Below, one piece after another: positions 32,628-42,519 of a stretch of DNA of 64,000 bases (positions are counted from its first letter, which is position 1; each line of letters starts with the position of its first letter). Origin of the DNA: Sporosarcina globispora (lineage in GTDB: Bacteria > Bacillota > Bacilli > Bacillales > Cytobacillaceae); the NCBI RefSeq assembly GCF_001274725.1, contig NZ_LGUF01000007.1:2414352-2478351 (forward strand). The letters run 5' to 3'. The notes beneath the pieces are model-generated. The model had not been told where the DNA came from. It worked only from the letters and a program-made list of their open reading frames with translations, and did not search any database. A program made the position numbers and the translations under genes.

Positions 32628-33968
32628 ATGAATATGAAAAAGGGTATCGTAACGGGTGCGTTAGGCTTGGCAGTATGTGCCTCAGCTGTTTTTGCGGGTT
32701 CTGTCAGCATTGGACAAGCCCAAACGGTTGAAAAGAAATACTTGGTCGTTTTTAAAGATGAAGCAAAGCTTCCTGAAGGGTATACAGATTTATTGAGAAA
32801 AGCTGGAGGACAAGCAGAGAATAAGCTGGACAAATTAGGAGCTGTTGAAGTTTCATCAGCCAACCCTAATTTTCTAAATGAAATCAGGAAGTCTTCCTTG
32901 GTATCGGCTGCTGGCGCTGAAAATGTCATTTATCCCGAAGCTCCTGCAGTGGAAGCAGATCTTCCATTAGATAGTGCGGATTTATATAACACTCTGCAAT
33001 GGGATATCAAACAAGTAACAAATGATGGGGCATCATGGAATATTCCTGGGGGAACTGGAAAGCCGGCTGACGGTAAAGATATCGTTGTTGGTGTAATTGA
33101 TACAGGTATTGACTATAACCACCCAGATTTAAAAGAAAATTACGCATATGGTAAATCATTTGTTCCTGGCTACCCAGATCCAATGGATGAAAACAGCCAT
33201 GGAACGCATGTTGCAGGATCCATAGCAGCCAAAGGAAGAACAATGGGTGTTGGACCAGACTTGAAGGTAGCAGCTTACCGTGTATTCGGCCCTACTGGCG
33301 GAGCAGAGACTTCCCATATCGCAGAAGCTTTAATGACGGCTGCGGATGATAATGTTGATGTTGTGAACATGTCTCTTGGCGGATATGACTGGTTCCAAAA
33401 TCCTGAGTATGCAACAAAGGAAACTGTAGCGGACGTGCAAATGTTCAACAGAGCCATCAAATATGCGATTCAAAAAGGTGTTACTGTAGTTGGTTCAGCA
33501 GGCAATAATGCTGTTGATTTAAAAAGTCCGGGACAGCTTTCAGGTTCTGATAATGGTGCCACACATAGAAGCCCCAGCAGTCAATTGATGATTCGTGTGT
33601 CTGCGGGAGGAGCTTTAAAAAATCTTGCTTTCTATTCCAATTTTGGTGTCGGTAAGATTGATGTCATGGCACCTGGGGGAGACTTGGGGCCAGACTATGA
33701 TCCAAATACCGGAGCTGGCAGGGATAATACTTATTTGGCATTAGCAACAATCCCTGGCGGAGGCTATGGGTATAAAGGCGGAACTTCAATGGCGGCTCCG
33801 AAAGTTGCGGCACTTGCTGGTGTTATCATCGCAAAACACGGGAAAGACCAAATCTCTCCTGCACAAGTAAAACACATCATTCAATCTTCATCAGAAGATA
33901 TCTTCAAGCCTGGGTATGACGAAAAATCTGGCCATGGGCTAATTAATGCAGTTAATGCCTTAAAATAG
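32628..33968 (+). CDS. Secreted subtilisin-like serine protease (S8)
   Basis: The 446-residue preproprotein has a signal peptide (about 1-32), an inhibitor-like propeptide (about 38-105, KKYLVVFKDEAKLPEG) and an S8 domain. The triad is Asp about 158 in VIDTGIDYNHP, His about 191 in NSHGTHVAG and Ser about 387 in GGTSMAAPK; the oxyanion Asn is in GSAGNNA. It is an extracellular protease. AAGGGGG lies about 13 bases from the ATG at 32628, so the ATG at 32634 is also possible. Confidence 0.94.
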   Translation: MNMKKGIVTGALGLAVCASAVFAGSVSIGQAQTVEKKYLVVFKDEAKLPEGYTDLLRKAGGQAENKLDKLGAVEVSSANPNFLNEIRKSSLVSAAGAENVIYPEAPAVEADLPLDSADLYNTLQWDIKQVTNDGASWNIPGGTGKPADGKDIVVGVIDTGIDYNHPDLKENYAYGKSFVPGYPDPMDENSHGTHVAGSIAAKGRTMGVGPDLKVAAYRVFGPTGGAETSHIAEALMTAADDNVDVVNMSLGGYDWFQNPEYATKETVADVQMFNRAIKYAIQKGVTVVGSAGNNAVDLKSPGQLSGSDNGATHRSPSSQLMIRVSAGGALKNLAFYSNFGVGKIDVMAPGGDLGPDYDPNTGAGRDNTYLALATIPGGGYGYKGGTSMAAPKVAALAGVIIAKHGKDQISPAQVKHIIQSSSEDIFKPGYDEKSGHGLINAVNALK

Positions 33969-33982
33969 TTCTATCAATCTAG

Positions 33983-34010
33983 CTGGCGGAAATTTTCCGT
34001 CAGTCTTTTT
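33983..34010 (+). terminator. Terminator of the protease gene
   Basis: CTGGCGGAAA/TTTCCGTCAG stem with one G-T pair, then TTTTTA. Confidence 0.82.
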
Positions 34011-34171
34011 ATTTGAAGAAAATCAGCGAATAAAAAGAGCTGCAAACAAAACTAACAGATCATCCCCGGGTGCAGCAATATTTACCTTCCATAAAATCCT
34101 GCCAAAATTCATTTTTTTGAAAACTAATTAATAGAATATAGAGAAATAAATTTAGCAGGGGAGACTTACTG

Positions 34172-34960
34172 ATGGATATCGGGCACTATTACCGGAAAAC
34201 AGCTGACATCTCTTTGAATGCAAGCCTTGCAGCACTTATACCTCCATTTTTCTTTCTATTGTTTTTGATTAACAAATCTCCGGGCACTAATTTAATTCTT
34301 ATCTTGTTCCCTTTTATTATTTATAGTTTTCTCTGCCATCAAATGTATCTATTGAATAAACAAAGGGCGGCCGAGATAGTGGAAAGGCGATTTAATAATA
34401 AAGGAAAAGCCTTTCTGTCATTGTTGTGCCCATCAAATGTGCTTATCGCATTTATGCCGGCTCCTTCTCTGAGAATGGTGATTTTTGATCCTGAAGGAAG
34501 GCAGATAGGTGAAATCAGGGATATGAAAATGTGGAAGTTTCGATGGTTCTTGCCATATTTTTTGGACTTTTTTTTTCCAAAAAGGATAGGAATCTATGAT
34601 CATAATGATAATCTTGAGGCATCAATCCTAATCCATAAAAAAGGAATCCAAATTTCCTGCGCCAATGACTCCTGCAATGAGACAATTATTTATAAAAAGG
34701 ATGGATCCAATCTGGTATATGAGAATGGCTGTATACGATATTCCATCCCTAAAACCTTTTTCTACACCGACTTTCAAGTTCTGGATGAGAAATCCAAAAG
34801 AATTGCCCGACTTCGCAAAGGGTGGATGCCGCTAGAGTGGGGGAAGCAGTTTAAGGACCCAAATACACCTATACTTTCTTTTAATGAGAGCCTGACTGCA
34901 AAAGATAAACTGAGGGTTTATGCCATTTTTGCTGCTTTATTTCTTTACCGTAATCACTAA
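34172..34960 (+). CDS. Membrane protein with a tubby/LURP-like domain, unknown
   Basis: The 262-residue protein has two N-terminal hydrophobic helices (about 17-35 and 40-55) separated by NKSPGTN, then a soluble beta-rich domain (about 85-255) with repeated short strands such as MVIFDPEGRQIGEI and GIYDHNDNLEASILI. This pattern is reminiscent of LURP-one/scramblase-like barrels, but the match is only by eye. GGGGAGA precedes the ATG. No conserved neighbours. Confidence 0.7.
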   Translation: MDIGHYYRKTADISLNASLAALIPPFFFLLFLINKSPGTNLILILFPFIIYSFLCHQMYLLNKQRAAEIVERRFNNKGKAFLSLLCPSNVLIAFMPAPSLRMVIFDPEGRQIGEIRDMKMWKFRWFLPYFLDFFFPKRIGIYDHNDNLEASILIHKKGIQISCANDSCNETIIYKKDGSNLVYENGCIRYSIPKTFFYTDFQVLDEKSKRIARLRKGWMPLEWGKQFKDPNTPILSFNESLTAKDKLRVYAIFAALFLYRNH

Positions 34961-35049
34961 AACAGTGTGCACAATTATAGATTCTATATTCCCCATATAG
35001 TATGATAAGTTCAGCTAAAGTATAGGCATATCAGTATTGAGGTGTTGAA

Positions 35050-35625
35050 ATGAAAAAGTTTTTACTCGCAGCGGCAATTATTGTTCTTTTGCTGTTTATT
35101 GTTGACAAAACAATTCTTAAGGAAAAAGGTGTAGTAGAGCAAGCTGGACAAATGCAGAAGTATGATAAAATTGAAGATCCCGAGAATTTGCCTGTTGGTC
35201 TGGAGAAAGGAAATCTTGCTCCTGATTTTGAACTGACAGACATGGAAGGAGATACAGTTAAACTCAGCGACTACAGGGGGAAGGCAGTACTTTTAAATTT
35301 CTGGGCAAGCTGGTGTCCTCCATGCCGAGCAGAAATGCCGCATATGGAAAAGCTGTTTAACAAGTATAAAGATGAAAATTTCGATATTCTTGCCGTTAAT
35401 CTCACAAACACAGAAAAGAATAGTGGAGATGCTGAGAAATTCGTAAAAGAGCTGGGGCTGACTTTTTCAATTCCCATGGATGTAAAAGGCGCTGTTGGTG
35501 CTGACTATAATATTATGGCCTATCCTACCAGCTATTTTATTGACTCGGATGGAGTTATTAGAGAAAAAGTTTTGGGAGCCTTAAATGAAGAGTATATGGA
35601 GAAGGAGATCAAAAAACTTCCATAA
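35050..35625 (+). CDS. Membrane-anchored TlpA/ResA-like thiol-disulfide oxidoreductase
   Basis: The 191-residue protein has an N-terminal anchor helix (about 4-22) and then a thioredoxin-fold AhpC/TSA domain with GNLAPDFELTDMEGD and the active site WASWCPPCRAEMP, plus the cis-Pro in AYPTSYF. CPPC rather than the CEPC of ResA suggests a general reductase role such as StoA-like assembly of spore cortex enzymes or cytochrome c, not distinguishable here. GAGGTG precedes the ATG. Confidence 0.9.
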   Translation: MKKFLLAAAIIVLLLFIVDKTILKEKGVVEQAGQMQKYDKIEDPENLPVGLEKGNLAPDFELTDMEGDTVKLSDYRGKAVLLNFWASWCPPCRAEMPHMEKLFNKYKDENFDILAVNLTNTEKNSGDAEKFVKELGLTFSIPMDVKGAVGADYNIMAYPTSYFIDSDGVIREKVLGALNEEYMEKEIKKLP

Positions 35626-35664
35626 ATAAAACCGGAGAGCGTATTTAGCTCTCCGGTTTTATTT
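35624..35664 (+). terminator. Bidirectional terminator
   Basis: A 17-bp stem AAATAAAACCGGAGAGC and its complement, overlapping the end of the convergent EcsC gene. Confidence 0.88.
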
Positions 35665-36466
35665 CTGTGATCATATTCTGGTGCAGACGATTAATGATTA
35701 CTCTTTTACGGTAAAACATTATTCCTGCTTCGGCAATATCATTAACAGCTGAGCGATTAATGAAAGCCCCAAACAGAAGTCCGGCTATGGGAATCATTTG
35801 GAAAAGTTTTTTCCATCCAATTTGGTCCCTGTAGGAAAACACAATCTCTTTCCATCCTTGAAGCTCAGACACGACTTCCCTTTTTGGTCCTTCTTCTTTA
35901 GAACCAAACATGGAAAGCTGCTGCAAAATGGCTTTCTTTCCTACAATGTCACTGGAAACAAATTGCAGAACTTTTACGATGAACATTCTTTCATTTTTAT
36001 CAGCAGGATCGTAGCCATAGCAAATCGCAATATCCTGCAGGGTTTTTAGCTGAATGCCTAGGAGAAGCGGGATATCAATGGTCAGGGTGAAAATCCCTCC
36101 GATCCCAGTACTCGCACCTTGCAATGCAGCGGTTCTTTTACGGTTTGAGCTTAGCTTTTCGGCCGCTTCATTCATCTTTGAGATAGGCAGCGCCTCTACA
36201 TCCTGTAAGGTATGAATATTTTGTTCTGGATAATAATTCTTTAACGACGCTGCAGAACTTAAATATCTTCCTCCTGATTGAATGTATGTGCCAAGCTCAT
36301 CAAGAATCACGCCAACCTTTTTTTGTATGAACTCCGGTGTGAATCTATCAATAAGTTTAAAAGGAAGTCTCCCCAGCTTCTCCCAAAACCATAAATCACC
36401 TTGATCTTTTTCCCACTCTTCACATTTCTTTAACTCATTTATTAGATGTTCTCTTGGTTCAATCAT
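35645..36466 (-). CDS. EcsC family protein
   Basis: The 273-residue protein has the EcsC pattern: helical N-terminus, TGIGGIFTLTIDIPLLLGIQL near 140, then AICYGYDPADKNERMFIVKVL and a C-terminal IPIAGLLFGAFINRSAVNDIAE. The hydrophobic stretches suggest membrane association. Function is unknown. The ATG at 36466 follows AGAGAGGAC; the longer reading to 36562 lacks a ribosome site. It is divergent from the rib operon. Confidence 0.87.
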   Translation of the reverse strand: MIEPREHLINELKKCEEWEKDQGDLWFWEKLGRLPFKLIDRFTPEFIQKKVGVILDELGTYIQSGGRYLSSAASLKNYYPEQNIHTLQDVEALPISKMNEAAEKLSSNRKRTAALQGASTGIGGIFTLTIDIPLLLGIQLKTLQDIAICYGYDPADKNERMFIVKVLQFVSSDIVGKKAILQQLSMFGSKEEGPKREVVSELQGWKEIVFSYRDQIGWKKLFQMIPIAGLLFGAFINRSAVNDIAEAGIMFYRKRVIINRLHQNMITEIKPES

Positions 36467-36592
36467 ATTTAAAGTCCTCTCTTTTCTTCTATAATGAATT
36501 ATACGGGTGTTTAAAGCAAAGGTTTCAATTCTTTCACAATCAAATCTCTTTGTATATTCCAACTTTTCATGTTAAGATTCTTATAATAGAAT

Positions 36593-36740
36593 AGGATTTC
36601 CTTCGGGGCAGGGTGAAATTCCCAACCGGCGGTGATGAGGGTGTGCCCTCTTAGTCCGTGACCCGGTTTCATTTTTTGAAAACGGTGGATTTGGTGAAAC
36701 TCCAAAGCCGACAGTGAAAGTCTGGATGGGAGAAGGAATG
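36593..36740 (+). ncRNA. FMN riboswitch (RFN element)
   Basis: The conserved blocks are CTTCGGGGCAGGGTGAAATT, CCGGCGGTGATGAG, AGTCCGTGACCC, GGTGAAACTCC and AGTGAAAGTCTGGATGGGAG, the full RFN order. It lies about 145 bases before ribD. A -10 TATAAT at 36582 lies just upstream. FMN binding should favour the terminator downstream. Confidence 0.97.
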
Positions 36741-36798
36741 ATTATAGTGCCGCGTTCAAAAAAATCTTTTTTAAACGCTTATTTGGTCATGTGATTTT

Positions 36799-36833
36799 GC
36801 CCCGTATCACCTAGTTGGTGTGCGGGGTTTTGC
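36799..36833 (+). terminator. Riboswitch-controlled terminator of the rib operon
   Basis: CCCCG.ATCACC/GGTGT.CGGGG stem followed by TTTTG, 60 bases after the FMN aptamer and before ribD. Confidence 0.85.
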
Positions 36834-36883
36834 CGTTTCATACTTAATTTGGAGAAATAGTTAGGGAAGGAGGCTTATATATT

Positions 36884-37981
36884 TTGAAGGATCAAGAATA
36901 TATGAAGTTAGCCATGAGCTTGGCAGCGGCCACTAAAGGGCAAACCAGTCCTAACCCCCAGGTGGGTGCGGTTGTTGTTAAGAATGGTGAAATTCTTGGG
37001 ATGGGTGCTCACCTGAAAGCTGGAACCCCCCATGCTGAAGTTCATGCCATTGCCGCAGCTGGCGAAAAGGCAACAGGCGCAGATATTTATGTTACGCTTG
37101 AACCATGCAGCCATTTTGGAAGGACTTCGCCGTGTGCAGACTTAATTATTAAATCAGGAATTAAAAGGGTTTTTATTGCTTCTGCAGACCCGAACCCTCT
37201 TGTTTCCGGTAAAGGAATTGCCAGGATGCAGGATGCTGGAATTGAAGTTGTGACCGGCTTATTGAAGGTTGAAGCAGATACCCTAAATGAACCATTTTTC
37301 CATTTTATTAAAACAAAGACACCATATGTAACCATTAAAGCAGCCTCATCGTTTGATGGGAAAACAGCTGCAAAAACCGGTGACAGCAAATGGATTACCT
37401 CTCCAGAATCCAGGCAGGATGTACATCGGCTACGGCATGAACATGACGCAATACTTACAGGCGTAAATACTATCATTCACGATAATCCTCTTTTAACCGC
37501 CAGGCTGCCCCAAGGCGGAAAAAATCCCATTCGAGTTGTATTAGATACAAATCTGAGAATTCCGGCTGATGCAAATGTTATCCGAGATCAGTCTGTTAAG
37601 ACCATAATTTTTACCGGCTGCGAAATAGATCTGTCAAAGGCAGAAGAAATTAAGAAGTATGATGTGGAAGTTTTTTCTTTTCCTGCTAATGAGGTGCCGA
37701 TTAAAGAAGTATTAAAAAATTTAGGTGAAAGAAACATCATGAGTTTATTTGTTGAAGGCGGATCAAAGATCCATGCTTCATTTATAAAAAGCGGATTCTT
37801 TCAGCAGATTATCCTTTATATGGCTCCCAAGATAATTGGAGGCAATAAGGCGATTCCATTTATTGGCGGAGAAGGGGCCGATTTTGTAAAAGACGCTCCT
37901 GTACTGGAATTCACAGAGATTGAAAGGATTGGCGGCGACCTTAGAATTACCGCAAAACCGCTGAGGGAGGCCAAGCAATAA
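36884..37981 (+). CDS. ribD: Bifunctional riboflavin deaminase/reductase RibD
   Basis: The 365-residue protein has a zinc deaminase domain (1-145) with HAE at 50-52 and PCSHFGRTSPC (Cys 75 and 84), and a reductase domain (about 146-360) with KAASSFDGKTA and EGGSKIH. It catalyses the deamination and ribosyl reduction steps of riboflavin synthesis. The TTG at 36884 follows AAGGAGG. Its TAA overlaps the ribE start (TAATG), so translation is coupled. Confidence 0.97.
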   Translation: MKDQEYMKLAMSLAAATKGQTSPNPQVGAVVVKNGEILGMGAHLKAGTPHAEVHAIAAAGEKATGADIYVTLEPCSHFGRTSPCADLIIKSGIKRVFIASADPNPLVSGKGIARMQDAGIEVVTGLLKVEADTLNEPFFHFIKTKTPYVTIKAASSFDGKTAAKTGDSKWITSPESRQDVHRLRHEHDAILTGVNTIIHDNPLLTARLPQGGKNPIRVVLDTNLRIPADANVIRDQSVKTIIFTGCEIDLSKAEEIKKYDVEVFSFPANEVPIKEVLKNLGERNIMSLFVEGGSKIHASFIKSGFFQQIILYMAPKIIGGNKAIPFIGGEGADFVKDAPVLEFTEIERIGGDLRITAKPLREAKQ

Positions 37982-38634
37982 TGTTTACTGGAATTATTGA
38001 GGAACTGGGAATAGTAAAAAAAGTAGTTCAGCAAGGCAAGGCAATGAAACTGAAGATTCAGGCCTCCAAAGTTTTATCAGATGTTCAACTGGGGGACAGC
38101 ATTTCGGTAAATGGCGTATGCCTTACAGTTACTGAATTTGCAAAAAATGAATTTTCAGCAGATGTCATGCCTGAAACATTCAAAAGTACTTCGCTTTCTG
38201 CCATTAAAGAACGAACAAGAGTCAATCTGGAGAGGGCGATGTCGGCAAATGGACGCTTTGGAGGGCATTTTGTGACAGGCCATGTTGATGGAACAGGTCA
38301 GATCTTAAAAAAAACAGAGAGTGAAAATGCAATTTATATACAAATATCTGTACCGACTGCATTAAGCCATTTGCTTATCATGAAAGGATCAATCGCGGTG
38401 GATGGAATTTCCCTGACTGTTTTCGGCAATGAAGACAATACCGTTACTGTCTCAATCATTCCCCACACAGCAAGTGAAACGGTACTCGGCTTCAAAACTG
38501 TGGGAGCCATTGTTAATCTCGAGTTTGATATGCTTGCCAAATACCTATATTCCTTCATAAATAGGCAGCAGGAAACCGCTTCGCCTAAAGAAGGTATATC
38601 AGAGCGATTCCTTAGGGAGAACGGCTTCTTATAA
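37981..38634 (+). CDS. ribE: Riboflavin synthase alpha subunit
   Basis: The 217-residue protein has two tandem lumazine-binding repeats, the first [15 protein letters not shown] and the second starting near residue 98 ([12 protein letters not shown]). It dismutates two 6,7-dimethyl-8-ribityllumazines to riboflavin. It overlaps ribD by one base and is 26 bases before ribBA. Confidence 0.96.
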   Translation: MFTGIIEELGIVKKVVQQGKAMKLKIQASKVLSDVQLGDSISVNGVCLTVTEFAKNEFSADVMPETFKSTSLSAIKERTRVNLERAMSANGRFGGHFVTGHVDGTGQILKKTESENAIYIQISVPTALSHLLIMKGSIAVDGISLTVFGNEDNTVTVSIIPHTASETVLGFKTVGAIVNLEFDMLAKYLYSFINRQQETASPKEGISERFLRENGFL

Positions 38635-38660
38635 TTAGCAAAAGGAGGGGGCAATTAAAC

Positions 38661-39854
38661 ATGTTCAGTGAAATAAACGAGGCATTGGAAGATTTAAAAG
38701 CAGGAAAAGTCATCATTGTATGTGATGATGAAGACAGGGAAAATGAAGGTGATTTTCTGGCAATCGCGGAATATGCGAAACCGGATACAATTAACTTTAT
38801 GGCCAAGGAAGGCAGAGGCCTCATTTGTACCCCTATTACCGGGGAGCTGGCTGAAAAATTGGAACTGAATCCGATGGCAGAAGTAAACACGGACAGCCAT
38901 GGAACAGCTTTCACAATCAGTATTGACCATGTGAAAACTACTACAGGCATCAGTGCGTTTGAGCGTGCCTTCACGATAAAGGAAATGCTCGAAGATGACG
39001 TTAAGCCTTCTGACTTTTCCCGGCCGGGGCATGTTTTTCCGCTAGTGGCCAAAAAAGGCGGAGTCTTAAGACGGGCAGGCCATACAGAGGCTGCCGTCGA
39101 CCTTGCGCGCCTTGCGGGTGCAAAGCCAGCCGGGATTATCTGTGAAATCATGAAAGATGATGGAACGATGGCTCGCGTGGATGATCTGGAAAAAGTGGCT
39201 GAAAAGTTTGATTTAAGAATGATCACCATTCAGCAATTGATAGAGTATCGATTGAAACATGACTCCATTGTAAAAAGGGAAGTGGAGATTCAGCTTCCTA
39301 CAGAATTTGGTGATTTTCGAGCAGTAGGCTATACAAACACTGTAGACGGAAAAGACCATGTTGCCCTTGTTAAGGGAGAAATCGATGAGAATGAACCGGT
39401 ATTGCTTCGTGTTCATTCGGAGTGTCTCACAGGGGATGTATTCGGATCTAACCGCTGTGATTGCGGACCACAGCTTGAAGCGGCATTAACACAAATTGAG
39501 AAGGAAGGAAGGGGAATCCTTCTATATATGAGGCAGGAAGGGCGCGGCATAGGCCTGATCAATAAATTGAAAGCCTATAAACTGCAGGAAGAAGGGTACG
39601 ATACCGTTGAAGCAAATCATAAGCTTGGATTTAAGGATGATCTTCGCGACTATGGGGTAGGTGCACAAATTCTAAGGGATCTGGGAGTTAAAAAAATGCG
39701 CCTGCTAACCAATAATCCTCGCAAAATTGCAGGTCTTGGCGGCTACGGGCTTGAAGTGGCGGAGCGGGTTCCTCTACAAATGCCTGCCAAATCAGAAAAT
39801 GAAAATTACTTAAAAACAAAGAAAACAAAACTTGGCCATTTATTACAATTTTAA
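38661..39854 (+). CDS. ribBA: Bifunctional DHBP synthase / GTP cyclohydrolase II
   Basis: The 397-residue protein has a RibB half (1-200: [19 protein letters not shown]) and a RibA half (201-397) with the zinc ligands [18 protein letters not shown] and the catalytic RQEGRGIGL. The two halves supply both precursors of riboflavin. AAAGGAGGGGG precedes the ATG. It is followed by ribH after 13 bases. Confidence 0.97.
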   Translation: MFSEINEALEDLKAGKVIIVCDDEDRENEGDFLAIAEYAKPDTINFMAKEGRGLICTPITGELAEKLELNPMAEVNTDSHGTAFTISIDHVKTTTGISAFERAFTIKEMLEDDVKPSDFSRPGHVFPLVAKKGGVLRRAGHTEAAVDLARLAGAKPAGIICEIMKDDGTMARVDDLEKVAEKFDLRMITIQQLIEYRLKHDSIVKREVEIQLPTEFGDFRAVGYTNTVDGKDHVALVKGEIDENEPVLLRVHSECLTGDVFGSNRCDCGPQLEAALTQIEKEGRGILLYMRQEGRGIGLINKLKAYKLQEEGYDTVEANHKLGFKDDLRDYGVGAQILRDLGVKKMRLLTNNPRKIAGLGGYGLEVAERVPLQMPAKSENENYLKTKKTKLGHLLQF

Positions 39855-39867
39855 GGAGCGATTAAAG

Positions 39868-40344
39868 ATGAAAAAGGTAATCGAAGGACATTTAGTAGGA
39901 ACAGGATTAAAAATGGCGATTGTAGTGTCACGTTTTAATGAATTTATTACTGGCAAGCTATTAAGTGGAGCAGAAGATGCACTTAAGCGCCACGGAGTAA
40001 ATGAAGAAGACGTTACAGTTGTGTGGGTTCCGGGAGCATTCGAAATCCCTCTGGCAGCTAAAAAGCTATCCCAATCCGGAAAATATGATGCTGTCATTAC
40101 ACTTGGTACAGTGATCCGCGGAGCAACTCCGCATTTTGATTATGTCAGCGGCGAAGTGGCAAAGGGGGTTTCGGCAACAGCGCTGCAAAGCGGTGTCCCT
40201 GTTATTTTCGGTGTTCTTACTACTGACACCATTGAACAGGCAATTGAGCGTGCAGGCACAAAAGCAGGAAACAAAGGCTGGGAAGCAGCTGTTGGAGCTA
40301 TTGAAATGGGCAATTTGTATAGACAATTATCCGAAGGTGAATAA
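39868..40344 (+). CDS. ribH: 6,7-dimethyl-8-ribityllumazine synthase
   Basis: The 158-residue protein has [40 protein letters not shown] and the C-terminal AGNKGWEAA, the standard RibH signature. It joins the RibA and RibB products and forms an icosahedral shell in Bacillus. TTAAGGAG precedes the ATG at 39868. It is the last gene of the rib operon. Confidence 0.97.
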   Translation: MKKVIEGHLVGTGLKMAIVVSRFNEFITGKLLSGAEDALKRHGVNEEDVTVVWVPGAFEIPLAAKKLSQSGKYDAVITLGTVIRGATPHFDYVSGEVAKGVSATALQSGVPVIFGVLTTDTIEQAIERAGTKAGNKGWEAAVGAIEMGNLYRQLSEGE

Positions 40345-40401
40345 TGTTCCACATTTCAATGCTTCCAGGGGGAATTGTCTCGCCCTGTTGCAGTGTTAAT
40401 C

Positions 40402-40438
40402 AAAATCGGCGGGAATTTCCCTGCCGATTTTTTTTGAA
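40402..40438 (+). terminator. Terminator of the rib operon
   Basis: AAAATCGGCGGG/CCCTGCCGATTT stem (one mismatch), then eight T. Confidence 0.9.
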
Positions 40439-40602
40439 AATATCTGAGCAGACGTCTGACCTTTCTATTGGCAGATTGATTATTTTTTGATAAAATACTG
40501 CTTGTGGCTCACCTGTAATATTTTACTGACCTAATATATGAGGGATGTATTTGCGGGGAGAGCGGGTAGGGAGAGGGCTAATTAAATAGATAGGTAGTTT
40601 AT

Positions 40603-41901
40603 ATGAATAAGTGGTTTAACCGGCTTTTTCAGCTTGATTCGAATGGAACAACTGTAAAAAGGGAGATTATGGCTGGGACAATCGGCTTTTTTACGATTGT
40701 TTATATTATCGCAGTCAACTCTCTTATTCTTTCTGAAGCAGGAATACCATTGGAAGCAGCGATTTTTGCGACCATTATAACATCGGTTGTCGGCTGTTTG
40801 ATTATGGGATTCTGGGCAAATGTTCCAATTCTCCTTGTGCCTGGAATGGGAATTAATGCACTGTTTTCATATACAATGGTCCAATCAATGGGCTTATCAT
40901 GGCAGGAAGCATTGGCTGTTGTCTTTATTTCTGGCCTCATCTTTGTGTTCGTGGCCTTTTCACGTTTCGCAAAGACATTGAGTGAGTCGATTCCGCAATC
41001 ACTTAAAGAAGCGATTACAGTGGGACTTGGACTTTTCCTGATGCTCATCGGACTTGAGAAAGGCGGAATCGTTGAAAAAGGGACAAACTCCATTATTGCT
41101 CTTGGTCAGCTAGGAGACCCTCAAGTGCTTGCAACCATTTTAACGTTCCTGCTTGCCATCATATTATTCATGCGCAATGTGCCCGGCAACTTTCTGATTA
41201 CTGTTGTAGCAGGGTCGCTTATAGCATGGGCTTTTGGCCTGATTGATGTGCAGAATACGGACGAAAAGGCATTCTCGCTTTCGGATTATATGGAAGTATT
41301 TGGGGCAATGTCATTTGATAATTTGCTATCCGTCACTTTTTGGATTGCCATATTTTCATTGACGATGGTTCTTGTATTTGAAAATATCGGATTAGTCCAT
41401 GGTCATGTAGGGTTTATCAATAGGCCGGAACAGTTTAAGCGTGCTTTTCAGGCAAATTCGGTTTCTGCATTATTGTCAGGTATTTTTGGGACAAGCCCAA
41501 CTGTATCAACGGTTGAAAGTGCGGCGAGTATGGCTGCAGGCGGACGTACAGGATTGACAGCAGTTACAACTGGATTGCTGTTTATGCTTTCAGCATTCTT
41601 TATTCCTGTCATTAAACTGATTCCAAACAGCGCAATCGCCCCTATTCTAATCATTATTGGCGGTCTCATGCTTCAAAACATCCGCAATCTTGATTTAAAG
41701 GATATGAGTGAAAGTTTTCCTGCTATCTTTATCATTGCCATGATCCCATTCACCTATAGTATTGCGGACGGTATTGCAATTGGTTTCATTCTTTATCCAA
41801 TCTTAAAAATTTCGATTGGTAAAGCAAAAGAAGTTTCATTTGCCTTATATGTTATAGCTGCTCTGTTTTTATTCAACTTTGTCTTTCATGTTATTAGTTA
41901 A
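40603..41901 (+). CDS. NCS2 (AzgA-type) purine permease
   Basis: The 432-residue protein with about 12-14 membrane segments has the AzgA-group motifs VPGMGINALFSY, FGTSPTVSTVESAAS, AGGRTGLTAV and IPFTYSIADGIAIGFI. Members import hypoxanthine, guanine or adenine (PbuG/PbuO). The leader has no purine aptamer and no clear PurR box. The ATG at 40603 has only a weak site (ATAGGTAG). It follows the rib operon as a separate unit. Confidence 0.93.
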   Translation: MNKWFNRLFQLDSNGTTVKREIMAGTIGFFTIVYIIAVNSLILSEAGIPLEAAIFATIITSVVGCLIMGFWANVPILLVPGMGINALFSYTMVQSMGLSWQEALAVVFISGLIFVFVAFSRFAKTLSESIPQSLKEAITVGLGLFLMLIGLEKGGIVEKGTNSIIALGQLGDPQVLATILTFLLAIILFMRNVPGNFLITVVAGSLIAWAFGLIDVQNTDEKAFSLSDYMEVFGAMSFDNLLSVTFWIAIFSLTMVLVFENIGLVHGHVGFINRPEQFKRAFQANSVSALLSGIFGTSPTVSTVESAASMAAGGRTGLTAVTTGLLFMLSAFFIPVIKLIPNSAIAPILIIIGGLMLQNIRNLDLKDMSESFPAIFIIAMIPFTYSIADGIAIGFILYPILKISIGKAKEVSFALYVIAALFLFNFVFHVIS

Positions 41902-41910
41902 TATAGATGT

Positions 41911-41938
41911 AAGGATGCTCTTTTGGGCATCCTTTTTC
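41911..41938 (+). terminator. Terminator of the purine permease gene
   Basis: GGATGCTC/GGGCATCC-type stem, TTTTTCT. Confidence 0.82.
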
Positions 41939-42106
41939 TATTTTTTGTAAAAACCGTGGAATATATAAGGAAACATGGCGAATTTTACATAAAAAATAAA
42001 AATTTCTTTTATTTCAACAAGTTTCGACACGCGTTATAACTTGCTTGAGCTAATATAGGTCTATAGTAACATGGTGTTTTTGGGCTATATGTAAGCCGCA
42101 GTGTTT

Positions 42107-42385
42107 TTATAGGAATTTTTTCTGCGGCTTAATATATCTTTTCATCTCTGCTGCCATCTTCCTTTTAACAGACACCGGAATGTCTGCACGGGAAAGGTCC
42201 TCAGGAAAGGGGAAAATCCCATAGTCATTAAAACGTACTCGGATAATCCCTTCATAACAAATCGTTTTATTAAAAAATGCCGTTGTTTCTACAAAGGCGG
42301 TTTTTTCATTAATAACGCTGCCAGACTCTTCAATCCGCTGAATGAAAAATTTAAATGTATAAAGTTCGGTATTAATGACGGTCAC
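42107..42385 (-). CDS. Hypothetical protein (92 aa)
   Basis: A GTG-started minus-strand ORF with mixed composition and no membrane helix. Recognisable segments are FFIQRIEESGSV and FNDYGIFPFPEDLSRADIPV. AGGGA lies too near the GTG at 42385 to be an ideal ribosome site, and no other in-frame start exists after an upstream stop. Codon use looks normal, so it is probably real. It is divergent from dapF. No family recognised. Confidence 0.55.
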   Translation of the reverse strand: MTVINTELYTFKFFIQRIEESGSVINEKTAFVETTAFFNKTICYEGIIRVRFNDYGIFPFPEDLSRADIPVSVKRKMAAEMKRYIKPQKKFL

Positions 42386-42519
42386 TTCCCTAAATGGCGG
42401 AACTTATCAGTTTAACTGATAAGTTAATAATATAATATAGAAAACAATTATTGAATAATAAAAGCTTTTATGGCACTCTTATCTATAAGTTGAGTTACAA
42501 ATGGTTTGGAGGTATTACT

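Noticed and set aside
32519..32731. ORF overlapping the start of the subtilisin gene
   Set aside because: Different frame, no ribosome site, and it ends inside the signal peptide of the protease.
40437..40602. Purine riboswitch before the NCS2 permease
   Set aside because: The paired P1 and loop-loop consensus of the purine aptamer are not present.
42107..42385. Treating the 92-residue ORF as noise
   Set aside because: Kept as a low-confidence gene because its composition is protein-like and it has a divergent position typical of a real gene.
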